A DNA stretch of 64,000 nucleotides from NCBI RefSeq assembly GCF_027887165.1, contig NC_077230.1, positions 34,175,351 through 34,239,350 of the forward strand, written 5' to 3'. Position numbers and translations under genes: made by a program. Source of the stretch: Monodelphis domestica (Eukaryota; Chordata; Mammalia; Didelphimorphia; Didelphidae). A model generated the notes under the pieces. The model was not told the DNA's origin and did not search any database. It was given only the letters and a program-made list of their open reading frames with translations. Positions 48,139 to 61,157 of this stretch are shown one piece after another (within the stretch, counting starts at the first letter, position 1; each line of letters opens with the position of its first letter).

Positions 48139-50932
48139 GTAAATTTTCATTATGTTAAATTTATCAAAGATTTAAGTTTGTTTCCCCATTTAAATTACTA
48201 GAGAGTGAGCTTTCTCTTGAATTAGAAAACTATAATTTACCTTGGATTGAGGAGTTAACATTCTGTCATAATTATTAATCAGTATGCATAGGAATAAAAT
48301 TACCTGAGTAAGGAGCAAAAGTACCATAGCGGCAACTGTTTGGCCTTGAAGTCTCTTTTTTGTTCCCAGAGATCATTCAAGAACCTCTCTCAAGAAAAGG
48401 GAATGATTAAGAAGTCTTAAAACATTTCAATTGTCTGTATTTGGATGTTTTAAGGACAAAGGATAATTGATTCAACTTTTGGCCTCAGAATATTGTTGGC
48501 TGAAAATTTTCTAAAATGATGGCACAGAGTATTGAAATACACTTAACCTAGAGAAAAGTGCAAGTTGAATTGTTATGGGCTGTTGCAGGTAGGAAGTGAT
48601 AACATATTAGGATAATTTTCCCTCCATGAGACAGAAGGGGTCTCTGAAGGGGCTGTACAATATTTAAAAAATAACAGGTAGGTAAAATGGTAAAAGTTTA
48701 CCAAGAAATACCTCTGTCGGTTGTTGGCAAAATAAGAGGAGAGATTGCATGTGTATGTCCTGATTTACTGTGCCTGTGTTACTGAGCAAAAAAAAGAACA
48801 TGAGAGCCACAGATGGGCCAATATGACAATGAAGGAAAATAATAAATGTTGAAGGGGATATGGCAGAATTGGGACACTAATGCATTGCTAGTGAAGTTGT
48901 GAATTAATACAAGCATTCTGGAGGGAAATTTGGAATTATGAGAAAAGGGCTCTAAAAGAACACATTTGATCCTTTGATCCAGCAACACCACTGCTGGGTT
49001 TGTACTCCAAAGAGATAATAAGGAAAAATGCGTATACAAAATATTCATAGCTGAGCTCTTTGTGGTGGCAAAAATTGGAAAATGAGGGCATGTTCCTCAA
49101 TTAGGGAATGACTAAACAAATTGTGGTATATGTTGGTGATGGAATACTATTGTGTTATAAGGAATGATGACCTACTTGATTTCTATATGAACTGGAAAGA
49201 CCTCCATGAACTGAAGCAGAGTGAAATGAGCAGAACCAATCGAATGATATACACTGAAAGTGAAACATTGTAGAACTATCCAACATAATGAACTTTACTA
49301 CTAGCAGCATACAATAGTCCAGGACATTCCTGAAGGACTTATGAGAAAGAATCCTATCTATATTGAGAGAGAGAACTATGGCAATAGAAATGAAAAAGAA
49401 AAACTTAAGACTTAACACTTAGAACTTGTTTATATGAATATATGATTTGGGGTTTGAGCTCTATGGTAAAAATGAATAATATAAAATTAGATATCAAGGG
49501 GTAAAATTTGTACAATCCAGTAGAATTGCTTATTGCTTCTGGGAGGGGAAAAGGGAAAGAAAATTAATCATATAAACTTGAAAAAATATTAAAAATAAAA
49601 AAAGAATATGAGGTATGAGGTCAATTGGGAAAATATCTATTGATCTTCACACACATATTTTTACACATACATAAATAAATAGATACACATGTACATATGA
49701 GTAAGTCCAACTAAAGATTTCATCACCCACCAGGCATTAGGAGGTATTTCTGACCTGCCCAATTTTGTTTGTGCTCTAGCTAGCAAGAATAAAATTCTGA
49801 ATTGCCTCACATTAGGAATTCTTTTGAATCCTCCAAGGATGGCCCCATCTCTTAATAGATACTGAAAAAGGACCCCCACAACACTGTCTAATGGAGATGG
49901 GCATATTTTTTTCAATTTTCTTTTACTTATAAAATAATAAATGGCAATAAAATACAAGCTTTCCTCCAAACCTAAAGGTGACAACATCGAATATATTTAG
50001 CATTTGTAATCATGATGGTCAACTTGCCAAAATCTTGTTAAAAAAAAAAGTAAGATTTGTTTCCATTTACTTTCTAGAAATATTACCCATCAGTAGAAAT
50101 AGACAAAAAACTAGGATGCACTTTAATAGTTCCTGACCAGTTTCTCAACTGATATGGTAATTGGAAAGTTATGGATATCAGACACTGGAAGATGGAATTG
50201 GGGACTTGAGGGTTCTTTGCCTTTATAAGAACCATCACTAGATTCTAAAGTTAGCTAACACCTAGCTAATCTAACTTCTAGTCTTAGAACCTGATGATAA
50301 CTCCTCCTCTGTCTCCCATGACCCAGAAACCCCAGCAGCTCCCACCAGGCCAAATTGCCTCAACTTCCTTCCTGGGTGGATATTGGGTAAAGTGGCCTGT
50401 GTTCCTGGCCAAAGAAGAGACAAAACTACCTGGGTAAAGGTAGATTTTAGTTCAATTTATTTTGGCCATGGAGCATAACTGAATACACTTTGGATATAGA
50501 TAATTTTCCTCTCATCTTGTCTTAACTTGGAATAGGTGGAAACATTTTAGTATTAATACATTCCCTTACAAAGTCATCACTCCTTAAGTGAAAATATATC
50601 AAGTATTTTGCCTGTTTTAGAATACTGCTATTTTTAAAAAGGCTCTAAAGTATTTTCATTGCAAAAAATAAAGTTTTTTTCCTGGTTTACAAAACTCACT
50701 TCAGATCTCTTGTTGTTCTGTGAATTTTTGACATACAGATGAAAGAAAAGGGTGGTGGGGATAAGAAATACAGCAGCCTTGAAAAGCAAAATTTATTTAA
50801 AAAATGAACTGTGAAATGAGGGATGATTTTGGAACAAATGGTCTCTAAAGCTCCTTTGAGGTTTTGCTGTCTATGGTTATATTAACATATAGCCATGGAA
50901 GCTTTTTAAATATTGTGTCTCTTGACCTCTAG
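48139..50932. other. Intron 10 of gene B
   Basis: In A this intron is only 214 bases (15430-15643); in B it is 2.8 kb because of an L1 tail (48790-49605) and additional unassigned DNA. Ends in TCTCTTGACCTCTAG like A's ancestral acceptor site. Confidence 0.6.
48790..49605 (+). mobile_element. 5'-truncated LINE-1 3' end
   Basis: Runs from the ORF2 C-terminus ('ccagcaacaccactgctggg', 48979-48998) through the 3' UTR to an A-rich tail near 49590. Likely target duplication: AAAGAACATGAG (about 48790) and AAAGAATATGAG (about 49600). Frames decayed. Confidence 0.7.
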
Positions 50933-51112
50933 GTATTGAAAGATTACTGTCCTTATTCTACTGAAGCCCCTAAAACATTGCCAACAGAGTGGACAAATAT
51001 TGAAGTTGGTAATTGGTTATGGAGCATTGGAATGGAGGAGTATGTTGTAAAATTTTATTGTAAAGGAATAAGTGGTGAAAAACTCCTTACACTGGACAAT
51101 CGCTCGCTAAAA
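50933..51112 (+). CDS. Gene B exon: SAM domain, main part
   Basis: Acceptor TTGACCTCTAG at 50932 and donor CTAAAA|GTAAGT at 51113; 180 bases, phase 0 to 0. After a pre-SAM segment (VLKDYCPYSTEAPKTLPTE) it encodes WTNIEVGNWLWSIGMEEYVV, then KFYCKGISGEKLLTLDNRSLK. The spacing of W, V, WL, G-x-x-x-Y, F, I-x-G-x-x-LL-x-L-D matches the neurabin SAM (W-S-x-x-Q-V-x-x-WL … Y … F … ISGEQLLQLD). Confidence 0.92.
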
Positions 51113-51154
51113 GTAAGTTCAAGAATTGACTTTTTTTTTTTACAATCCATTAGT

Positions 51155-51158
<4 letters not shown>

Positions 51159-51205
<47 letters not shown>
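51159..51205. repeat. (TA)n microsatellite
   Basis: About 23 uninterrupted TA units, 47 bases after the SAM-exon donor. Confidence 0.95.
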
Positions 51206-51207
<2 letters not shown>

Positions 51208-51474
51208 CACTAATTTTATGGAGAGAGTATTTAAAACATAATACAAAAATGGGAAATCCTATGTATGATCTATTTGCCAATCTTATGGTTTTAAGGAAAT
51301 CATGTTAACCTCCTTTTGAATGTAGTATCAAGGGGATTTCTTTTTGATAGTGATTTGTTAAATTCCCCATGTATTAATTCCAAGGAAGAAGAGGAGTAGG
51401 ATCTAGGCAAGGAGTGGGTAGTGAGTGACTTGCCAAGGTTCACACTGCTAACAAGAGTATCAAGAGTATGTGAG

Positions 51475-52680
51475 GGGGGCACTGGGTAGCTCAGTGGATT
51501 GAAAGCCAGGCCTGTAGATGGGAGATCCTGGGTTCAAATTTGACATCAGACATTTCCCAGCTGTGTGTGACAAGTAAATCACCTTAAAAGACTTATATAT
51601 ATTAATTTAAGGTAGCCAAGGAATTCAGCTATGTAATTCCTAAATGAAAACTCAAGTCAGCAGTCAAACTTTTATGGAGTTTAATTACAAACAGGAGGAA
51701 GAAAGATAATAGAGATAGAGACATAGAGAAGGAGAGAGAAAGGGGAGAGAAGGGAATAGGGCTTAAATACCTCTTCTGTTTAGGCTGGGCCAAAAGGCCC
51801 AAGCCCTTAGATAGCTAGAGGCAAAGAAAAGAGATCAGTCCCTATCACTCACGTGACCAAAATGGAGAAAGAGTCTCAGGGGCCTCCACCTCCAGCTTCC
51901 TTCCGAGCAAGTTTCTCAGAGCACCACCTCTCAGAGCAAAACCTCTCCAACCAACCCCCCCTAGTCCTCAGACCCCGCTATCTTTAAGGAAACCATCCAA
52001 GTTCCCTCCCCTCAGTTCTAACATCTACCAATCACTGTCCATGTCTTCCCTGTGCCAATGGTGGCTCTAGCTTAACCCAGGACCTCCCAGAGGTCTGTGG
52101 CTTTACACATGTCTGTTGAAGGTCATATTCTCAAATAATTAAATTTTGATCCTTTGCTGCAGCTCTTCCTAAATCCTGTTACCCTGAGTAGGGTGGAGAT
52201 TGGAATAATTAAATTTTGATCTATGCTGCAGCCCTTCCTAGATCCTGTTAGGACTGAGTAGGGTGGAGATTGTAATTTCCAAGACCTGGTTCTGTAATTC
52301 CAAGTATCTCTATTGTATCAATTCTAAAATCAATCATGGCTCAAAGAACTTCCTGTTCTATACTTAAGCATTGGTCAAAGCCCTTTCCATTGTTCAGCAA
52401 AAGGTTTCTGTCCTAAAGTAATCTTAAGAAGGGAGGAGGAGGAACCTCCCATGCCAATGGGATTCACATTCCAATAGACTATCAGTAAGAAATTTTCCAA
52501 GTATGAAATTTCCCAATGGTGAAATTTCCAACATTTATAAGTCTAAGAAATGTTAAGGTTTACATGTGTGACCATGTGTAAGTCACTTAATGCCCATTGC
52601 CTAGCCTTTACTGCTCTTCTGCCTTATAACCAATACATAGTATTGATTCTAAAGTGGAAGATGAGGGTTTTTTAAAAAAA
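51475..52680 (+). mobile_element. tRNA-derived SINE, split by a solo LTR
   Basis: Head at 51475-51565 (GGGCACTGGGTAGCTCAGTG, box-B-like GGGTTCAAAT) and remainder at 52569-52680 (AAGTCACTTAATGCCCATTG to an A-tail). A 13-bp duplication AAGAGTATGTGAG lies at 51462-51474 and, beyond the L1 that sits in the SINE's A-tail, at 61123-61135. It was the first of the nested insertions. Confidence 0.8.
51566..52564 (-). mobile_element. Solo LTR (ERV fossil) inside the SINE
   Basis: Same family as 6535-7545, inverted. On the minus strand it starts TGTAAACCTTAAC and ends TTACTTGTCACA; 999 bp. Flanked by a 4-bp duplication TGTG (51562-51565 and 52565-52568). No internal region. It interrupts the SINE and is therefore younger than it. 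Confidence 0.8.
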
Positions 52681-55667
52681 GAGTGGTTGGGATTCAGGGT
52701 AAACATGGTGGTAGTCTAGACGCACGACTTCCTCTTCTCAGTACCCACTCATAATAGACTACTTCAAAAGACCAAAAAAACCAAATTCATAAGAATGAAG
52801 AGACTCTACAGTAGGGCCCAGCATTAAATGTATGTGGAATTTGGGTATTTCCACACTATAAGGGGGTGAAAAAGCTCCCTTCAAAATGTGAGCTGATCTA
52901 AGCTGCCCCACTCCACCTATGCAACCAGTCAGAGCCAGCTTGCTCTTGAATCAGCGAATGAGTAAGAAGCAACTCTAGGTCCTTGGGAATGGACTAAGAC
53001 CACAAAAGGCCTACCCCTGAGAGCAGCTACATGTGAAACCCCAGCAGCCTGAAAAGCACAGACCATGGGTGCTCCTGGGAAGATATCACAGAGAAGGGCA
53101 GCAAACAGCAGAAGCTGCGGAGATTCGGGAGCTTGCCTCGGGCAAAATCCTTGCTCCTTAGCTCCATACACAGAGTTCCTTCCCATCTCACTCAGATTTC
53201 TGACTAAAATGGGAAGGAAAAATCTCTACAGTGATGGTAAATTGTGACCAAGAGCAACAACCTCCCTCCAAGGAAAACAAAAAGAAGTTATTGACCCTGG
53301 AAAATTTTTACAGAGGAAAAACTCAAGCTACAAAGGAAATACAAGTGGCAGCTTCCACACTAAAGGACCACAAAACCTAGAACATGATAGGCAAGAGAAT
53401 TGGGTCTTCAACCAAGGATCACCTATCCATCAAAATTGACTATATACTTGCAGGGGAAAGTATGGGCATTCAACAAAATAGAAGATTTCCCAGTATTTGT
53501 AAAGAAAAAAACAGAACTATAAGTGGAAAGTTTGATATCCAAACACAAGATCAAGAGAAACATGAAATGGTAAATAAGAGAGGGAAAAGTGAAAAAAAAA
53601 ATTTTATTCAAACTTTCTTTTTTAAGGGCTAAAATTAGATCAAATTCTATGTATTAATATATGGGGGAAATGTTATTTGTAACTCTCAAAAATTATATTC
53701 AATATCATGGTAATTAGAAGAATCATTCACAGGAAGAGACTGGGGCATTAAGGGGCTATGAGATGATATGCAAAAAGGGGGGGGAATCAAAAATGGCACC
53801 AAGAGATACTTCAAGAAATAAAATAAATAGTATAATCTTTATCACACAAAGATACAAATGGGCAGGGGAGAGGAAGAATACTCTTATTAGAAGGAGAGAA
53901 AGAGAATGCTAATAGGTAATACATAAACCTTACTCTCAGTGAAATCAATTCTGAGAGGGAAGAGAATCTAGACCACCGGGGTCTTGAATTCTATCTTATC
54001 TGACAGGGAAAGTGAGAAGGGAAAACTAAGGTGGGTAGGTTGGGGAAAAGTACAAAAAGGGAGGTAAAGAGAGGGGGGAGGGAACATAACAGATCCTAAA
54101 AAAAAGAAGGGAACAAAAAGGGAGGGGCCAGAAAGGGAGGCATATTAAGGGAGGGGATTAGGGGAATTGATTAAAAGGAAACCACCAGTTTAAAAGGATG
54201 TAGCAAAAGAAGAAAGGACAGAACTAGGAGAGGATATCAAAATGCTGGAGAATACAAAAGTGACAATCCTAACATTGAATGTGAATGGGATGAAATCACC
54301 CATAAAATGAAAGCAAATAGGAGAGTGGATTAGGATCCAAAATCCTACCATATGTTGTCTACAAGAAACACACCTGAGGCGAGTAGATACTCACAAGGTT
54401 AGAATCAAAGATTGGAGCAAAACCTGTTGGGCCTCAAGTGATAGAAAGAAGGCAGGAGTTGCAATCATGATATCTGACAAAGCCAAAGTAAAAATAGATC
54501 TGATTAAAAGGGATAAGGAAGGTAAATACATCCTGATAAAAGGGAGTATAGACAATGAGGAAATATCACTAATCAACAAGTATGCACCAAATGGTATAGC
54601 ATCCAAATTTCCAAAGGAGAAACTAGTGGAATTGAAGGAGGTAATAGATAGTAAAACTGTACTAGTGGGAGACTTGAATCTACCACTATCAAATTTAGAT
54701 AAACCAAATAAAAAATAAATAAGAAAGAGATAAAAGATGTGGATGAAATCTTAGAAAAATTAGGGTTAATATGTCTATGGAGAAAAATAAATAGGTACAG
54801 AAAGGAATACATCTTCTTTTCAGAAGCACATGGTACATTCACAAAGATTGACCATATACTAGATTATAAAAACATGGCAAACAAAAGCAGAAAAGCAGAA
54901 ATAATAAATGCAACCTTTTCAGACCATAATGAAATAAAAATAATGATCAGGGACTTCCAGTCAAGATGGCTGCTTAGAGAAAGCTAAAGTTCAGATCTCC
55001 AGAAAACCCTTCCCGACCGATCTGAAACTATAAGCTCCTAAGGCGCCGAAATTCAAAACGATCAACAGCATAGACCCTGGGACTCCTCCTCCTGGACCTG
55101 GACCTGGATCAAAAGGTACAGCCCCCCTCAAAAGCCAGAACCCGAGATCACTTGGACCTAAGTGGTAGGAGCGCAGAGTCCAAGACTCCGGGAAGCCGCA
55201 GCCCCGCCCCTATCAGAGAGCAGGGTCGTCTGAACAACAACCCTCAGGGCCTTCTATCCAAGTCCCAGTGAAAGTCACTGCCCTCGGAGCTCCCCCCGCA
55301 GAGAGCAGGCTTGTCTGAAACAACAGCAACCCTCAGGGTGGGCAAGACAGCCTCACGGGCTGGATCCTCCTATCCAAGTCTCAGTGAAAGTTACTGCCCT
55401 CGGAGCTCCGGGGAAGCTGCAGCCCATCCCTCCACAGGCCGACGAAACAGCCTCACGGCCAGCTATTCTGAAGGCAACTTCCGGAAAGCAACCCAACCCT
55501 GAGAGCCGGGGGAGAGTGTGGCCTCCTGGTCCGACCTTTCCATTCCAGTTCCAGTGAGGCATATTCATTTTAACCCAGGGAAAGCTCATAGAACCGACAA
55601 TCTGCCCAGGACTAAAGCCTCTGAACACCAGACAGAGATAAGAAAAACTAATCCTCCACATTCAGAG

Positions 55668-56624
55668 ATGGCAAACTCCACAGAAGCACAGAAGGCCCAA
55701 AATACCAAGAAAAATAAGAAGAAAGGGGCAACTTTGGAAACATTCTATGGAGCCAAAATACAAAATACAGAGCAGATAGAAGATGATATACAAGAAAATG
55801 CTCCAAAATCTTCCAAAGGAAATGGAAACTCTCCACAAACCCATGAAGAATTTGAATCAGAAATGACCAAAAAGATGGAAGCCTTCTGGGAGGAAAAGTT
55901 GGAAATAATGCAAAAGAAACTCAAGCATCTACAAAACCAGTGTGATGAAACTGAAAAGGAAAACCAGGCTTTAAAGGCCAGAATCAGGCAGCTGGAAGAC
56001 AACGATCATGTAAAAGAGCAAGAATTAATAAAGCAAAGCCAAAATACCAAGAAATTAGAAGAGAACATAAAATATCTCACCAACAAGATGACAGATCTGG
56101 AAAATAGAAGGAGAAGAGATAATTTAAAAATAATCGGACTCCCAGAAAAGCCAGAAATAAACACTAAACTGGACATGGTGATACAAGATATAATCAAAGA
56201 AAATTGCCCAGAGATTCTAGAACAAGGGGGCAATACAGCCACTGACAGAGCTCACAGAACACCTTCTAAACTAAACCCCCAAAAGACAATTCCCAGGAAT
56301 GTAATTGCCAAATTCCAAAGCTATCAAGCAAAAGAAAAAATCGCCAGAAAAAGACAATTTAGATATAAAGGAATGCCAATCAGAGTCACACAAGACCTTG
56401 CAAGTTCTACTCTGAATGATCGTAAGGCATGGAACATGATCTTCATAAAGGCAAGAGAGCTGGGTCTCCAACCAAGAATCAGCTACCCAGCAAAACTGAC
56501 TATATACTTCCAAGGGAAAGTATGGGCATTCAACAAAATAGAAGACTTCCAACTTTTTGCAAAGAAAAGACCAGAGCTCTGTGGAAAGTTTGATACCGAA
56601 AATCAAAGAGCAAGGAATACCTGA
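55668..56624 (+). CDS. LINE-1 ORF1 protein, intact
   Basis: 318 residues from ATG 55668 (context CAGAGATGG, start MANSTEAQKAQNTKKNKKKG); the frame is open further upstream to an ATG at 55518, within the 5' UTR. Order: basic N-terminus, long coiled coil (about residues 50-150, heptads with MTKKMEAFWEEKLEIMQKKL), RRM (RRRRDNLKIIGLPE … ENCPEILEQ, TDRAHRTP) and C-terminal domain (PRNVIAKFQSYQAKEKIARK, then RVTQDLASSTLNDRKAW). This trimeric RNA-binding chaperone coats L1 RNA. The length is close to other mammalian ORF1 proteins and no break is seen. Confidence 0.9.
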   Translation: MANSTEAQKAQNTKKNKKKGATLETFYGAKIQNTEQIEDDIQENAPKSSKGNGNSPQTHEEFESEMTKKMEAFWEEKLEIMQKKLKHLQNQCDETEKENQALKARIRQLEDNDHVKEQELIKQSQNTKKLEENIKYLTNKMTDLENRRRRDNLKIIGLPEKPEINTKLDMVIQDIIKENCPEILEQGGNTATDRAHRTPSKLNPQKTIPRNVIAKFQSYQAKEKIARKRQFRYKGMPIRVTQDLASSTLNDRKAWNMIFIKARELGLQPRISYPAKLTIYFQGKVWAFNKIEDFQLFAKKRPELCGKFDTENQRARNT

Positions 56625-57167
56625 AAAGGTAAATATTAAGGAAAGGGGAAAATGTTATCTTCTTCTTTTACGCAAACTCTCTTCTGTAAGGACTACATTT
56701 ATATCAATCTAGGTATACTAATATGTGGGGAAAATGTAATGTATAAATAGGGGGTAAAGAAAGTCCAAATAGAATAATCATTCTCACACAAAGATTCACA
56801 TGGGAAGGGGAGGGGAAGAAAACTCCTATAAGAAGGAGAGGGAGGGGGGGGTTACTTAAACCTCAATCTCAGGGAAATCAACTCTGAGAGGGAAAAACAT
56901 CCAGATCCATTAGGATCTTGAATTCTATCTTACCCAACAAGGGTAGGGAGAAGGGAAAACCAAGGGGGGGAGGGAGAGAGGGAGAACAAAAAGGGAAGGA
57001 AAGAGAGGGGGGAGGGGAGGGAACAAAAAGTGAGGGACTAAAAAGGGAAACATCAAGGGAGGGGACAAGGGGGACTGATTCAAAGTAAATCACTGGACTA
57101 AAAGGTAGAGCCGAAGAAGAAAAGGTTAGAATTAGGGAAGGCAATCAAAATGCCAGGGAGTCCACAA

Positions 57168-58199
57168 ATGACAATCATAACTTTGAACATGAATGGGATG
57201 AACTCAGCCATAAAATGTAGATGATTAGCAGAATGGATTAGAATTCAAAACCCTACCATATGTTGTCTTCAAGAAACACACATGAGGCGGGTTGACACCC
57301 ACAAGGTCAGAATTAAAGGATGGAGTAAGACCTTCTGGGCCTCAACTGATAGAAAGAAGGCAGGATTGGTAATCATGATATCTGATAAAGCCAAAGCAAA
57401 AATAGACCTGATCAAAAGGGATAGGGAAGGTAATTATATTTTGTTAAAAGGGACTCTAGACAATGAGGAAATATCATTAATCAACATGTATGCACCAAAT
57501 AATATAGCACCCAAATTTCTAATGGAGAAACTAGGAGAATTGAAGGAAGAAATAGACAATAAAACCATACTAGTGGGAGATTTAAACCAACCATTATCAA
57601 ATTTAGATAAATCAAATCCAAAAATAAATAAGAAAGAGGTAAAAGAAGTGAATGAAATCTTAGAAAAATTAGAATTAATAGACATATGGAGAAAAATAAA
57701 TAGGGATAAAAAGGAATACACCTTCTTCTCAGCACCACATGGCACATTCACAAAAATTGACCATACATTAGGTCACAGAAACATAGCACACAAATGCAGA
57801 AAAGCAGAAATAATGAATGCAGCCTTCTCAGATCACAAGGCAATAAAAATAATGATTAGTAATGGTACATGGAAAACCAAATCTAAAACCAATTGGAAAT
57901 TAAACAATATGATACTCCAAAACCCTTTAGTTAAAGAAGAAATCATAGAAACAATTAATAATTTCATCGAGGAAAATGACAATGGCGAAACATCCTTTCA
58001 AACCTTTGGGGATGCAGCCAAAGCGGTAATCAGAGGTAAATTCATATCCCTGAATGCTTATATTAACAAACAAGGGAGAGCAGAGATCAATCAATTGGAA
58101 ATGCAAATGAAAAAACTCGAAAGCGATCAAATTAAAACCCCCCAGCAGAAAACCAAACTAGAAATCCTAAAAATTAAGGGAGAAATTAATAAAATCTAA
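57168..58199 (+). pseudogene. LINE-1 ORF2 fragment: endonuclease domain only
   Basis: From ATG 57168 (MTIITLNMNGMNSAIKCR) one TGA interrupts the frame near 57222; the main open stretch then runs to TAA at 58197-58199. AP-type endonuclease landmarks are present: N in LNMNG, the E of LQETH (57268-57282), IYAP-like INMYAPN, GDLNQPLSNLD and SDHKAIKIMI. The reverse transcriptase is absent because of the deletion near 58400, so the element cannot supply its own ORF2 activity. Confidence 0.85.
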
Positions 58200-61157
58200 A
58201 GTGATAGAACTATTGATTTAATAAATAAGACAAGAAGCTGGTACTTTGAAAAAACAAACAAAATAGACAAAGTACTGGTCAATCTAATTAAAAAAAGGAA
58301 GGAAGAAAAGCAAATAAACAGCATTAAAGATGAAAAGGGGGACAGCACCTTCAATGAAGAGGAAATTAAGGCAATCATTAGAAATTACTTTGCCCAATTA
58401 TGGTGATGGAATACTATTGTGCTAAAAGGAATAATAAAGTGGAGGAGTTCCATGGAGACTGGAACAACCTCCAGGAAGTGATGCAGAGCGAGAGGAGCAG
58501 AACCAGGAGAACATTGTACACAGAGACTAATACACTGTGGTATAATCGAACGTAATGGACTTCTCCATAAATGGTGGTGTAATGTCCCTGAACAATTTGC
58601 AGGGATCCAGGAGAAAAAAACACCATTCATAAGCAAAGGATAAACTATGGGAGTGGAAACAACGAGGAAAAGCAACTGCCTGAATACAGAGGTTGAGGGG
58701 ACATGACAGAGGAGAGACTCTAAATGAACACTCTAATGCAAATACTATCAACAAAGGAATGGGTTCAAATCAAGAAAACATCTAATGCCCAGTGGACTTA
58801 CGCGTCGGCTATGGGGGATGGGGGGGTTGGGGGGGAGTAAAAGAAAATGATCTATGTCTTTAACGAATAATGCTTGGAAATGATCAAATAAAATATATTT
58901 TAAAAAAATAATGATCAGTAAAGGTATGTGGAGAGCCAAATCAAAAATTATTTGGAAATTACATAATATCATTCTCCAAAATTGGCTAGAGAATAAATCA
59001 TCAAAACAATAATTTCATTGAAGAAAATGACAATGATGAGATATCCTTTAAAAATCTATGGGATGCAGCCAAATCAGGATTCAGGGGGAAATTTATATCT
59101 TTGAGTTCATATGTTAACAAATTAAGGAGGGTAGAGGTCAATGAATTGGACATGCAAATCAAAAAACTTGAAAGTGAACAAATTAAAAATCCCTAGAACA
59201 AAACTAAATTCGAGATCCTAAAAATTAAGGGAGAAATAATAAAAGTGAAAGTGAAAGAACTATTGTACTAATGTAAAACTAGAAACTGCTATTTTGAAAA
59301 AAAAACAAACAAAATAGACAAACTACTGGTCAATCTAATAAAAAAAAAGGAAAGAAGAAAAACAAGGTAATAGTGGAGATGAAAAGGGAGACCACACCTC
59401 CAGTGAAGAGGAAATGAAGGCAATCATTAAAAACTCTATTGCCCAATTATATGGCAAAAAATATGCTAATCTAGGTGATATAGATGAATGTTTACGAAAA
59501 TATAAATTGCCTAGATTAACATAAGAAGAAATAGAATTCTAAAATAATCCCATATCAGAAAAAGAAATTGAACAAGCCATCAAAGATCTCCTTAAGAAAA
59601 ACATCCCCAGGGCCTGATGAATTAACAAGGGAATTCTATCAAACATCAAAGAAAATTTCAAAGTTCATTTGGAGAAGAACAAAAGATCAAGGATATCCAG
59701 GGAAAAAATGAAAAAAAAAAATCACAAAGGAAGGTGGCCTTTGTAGTACCAGATCTCAAATTATGGTGGCCTTTGTAGTACCAGATCTCAAACTATACTA
59801 TAAAGCAGTGGTCATCAAAACAATTTGGTAATGGCTAAGAGGCAGAAAGGAGGATCAGTGGAATAGACTGGGGATAAGTGACCACAGCAAGAAAGTCTAT
59901 GACAAGCCCAAACATCATAGCTTTTGGGACAAAATGTAAAATAAATAATTTTGATTACATCAAATTAAAAAAGTTTTGTACAAACAAAACCAATGCAAAC
60001 AAAATTAGAAGGGAAGTAACAAATTGGGAAACAATCTTCATAACAAAATCTCTGACAAAGGTCTAATTACCCAAATTGACAAAGAACTAAATCAATTGTA
60101 CAAAAAAATCAAGCCATTCTATAAGTAATAAATGAGCAAGGGACATGAATAGGCAATTTTCAGTCAAAGGAATCAAAACTATTAATAAGCACATGAAACA
60201 GTGTTCTAAATCTCTAATAATCAGAGAAATGCAAATCAAAACAACTCACCTCATACCTAGAAGATTGGCTAACATGACAGCAAAAGAAAGTAATGAATGA
60301 TGGGGAGAGGGGGTGTGGAAAAGTTGGGATATTTGCATTGCTGGTAGACTTGTGAATTGATCCAACCATTCTGGAGGGCCATTTGGAACTATGCCCAAAA
60401 GGGGCTAAAAGACTGTCTGCCCTTTGATCCAGCCATAACACTGCTGGGTTTGTACCTCAAAGAGATAATAAGGAAAAAGACATGTACACGAATATTCGTA
60501 GCTGCACTCTTTTTGGTGGCAAAAAATTGGAAAATGAGGGGATGCCCTTCAGTTGGGGAATGGCTGAACAAATTATGGTATATGTTGGTGATGGAATTAC
60601 TATTCTGCTCAAAGGAATAATAAAATAGAGGAATTCCATGGGAACTGGAAGAGCCTCCAAGAAGTAATGCAGAGTGAAAGGAGCAGAACCAGGAGAACAT
60701 TGTACACAGAGACTGATACACTGTGGTACAATTGAATGTAATGGATTTTTCCATTAGTGGCAATGCAGTGATCCTGAAGAACCCAGAGGGATCTATGAGA
60801 AAGAACACTATTCGCATTCAGAAGAAAAACTGTGGGAGTAGAAACACCGAAGAAAAACAACTGCTTGATTACATGGGTCTAGGGGGATATGTTTGGGGAT
60901 GTAGACCATAAAGGAACATCCTAGTGCAAACAACAGCAGCATGGAAACAGGTTATGATCAAGAACACATGTAATACCCAGTGGAATTGCGCATCAGCAAT
61001 GGGAAGGGTGGGCAGGGTGAGGGGAGGGAGGGATAGTATATGATTTTTGTAACCAAGGATTAATGTTTGAAATTGACCAAATTAAAAAATAAATGAAATG
61101 AAATGAAATGAAAAAAAGAAAAAAGAGTATGTGAGGCCACATTTGAATTAAGGACTT

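Larger units (their letters stand above)
54951..58903 (+). mobile_element. Inner LINE-1, young, reverse transcriptase deleted
   Basis: Starts with the L1 5' end GGACTTCCAGTCAAGATGGC and ends in an A-rich tail. Flanked by the 15-bp duplication AAAAATAATGATCAG (54936-54950 and 58904-58918), which splits the outer L1's endonuclease. Contains a GC-rich 5' UTR, an intact ORF1, an ORF2 5' part, and then a junction near 58400 where the sequence jumps from the pre-RT region directly to the 3' UTR. About 4 kb instead of the 6-7 kb of full L1s. Confidence 0.88.
52681..61122 (+). mobile_element. Outer LINE-1, interrupted by a second L1
   Basis: Pieces 52681-54950 and 58919-61122. It begins in the SINE A-tail with 5' UTR sequence, and has ORF1 remnants (ORF1 middle deleted; C-terminal stretch at about 53380-53630), an ORF2 endonuclease remnant (54250-54950; LQETH, GDLNLPLSNLD, SDHNEIKIM), a large reverse-transcriptase deletion at about 59645, the ORF2 C-terminus (59650-60600), a 3' UTR and an AAATG-rich tail. 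Multiple stops. Its A-rich end merges with the SINE's right target duplication. Confidence 0.8.

Noticed and set aside
51475-51565. tRNA gene suggested by GGGTAGCTCAGTGG and GGTTCAAAT
   Set aside because: It is the head of a tRNA-derived SINE with a SINE body and A-tail; no complete cloverleaf with intact anticodon arm.
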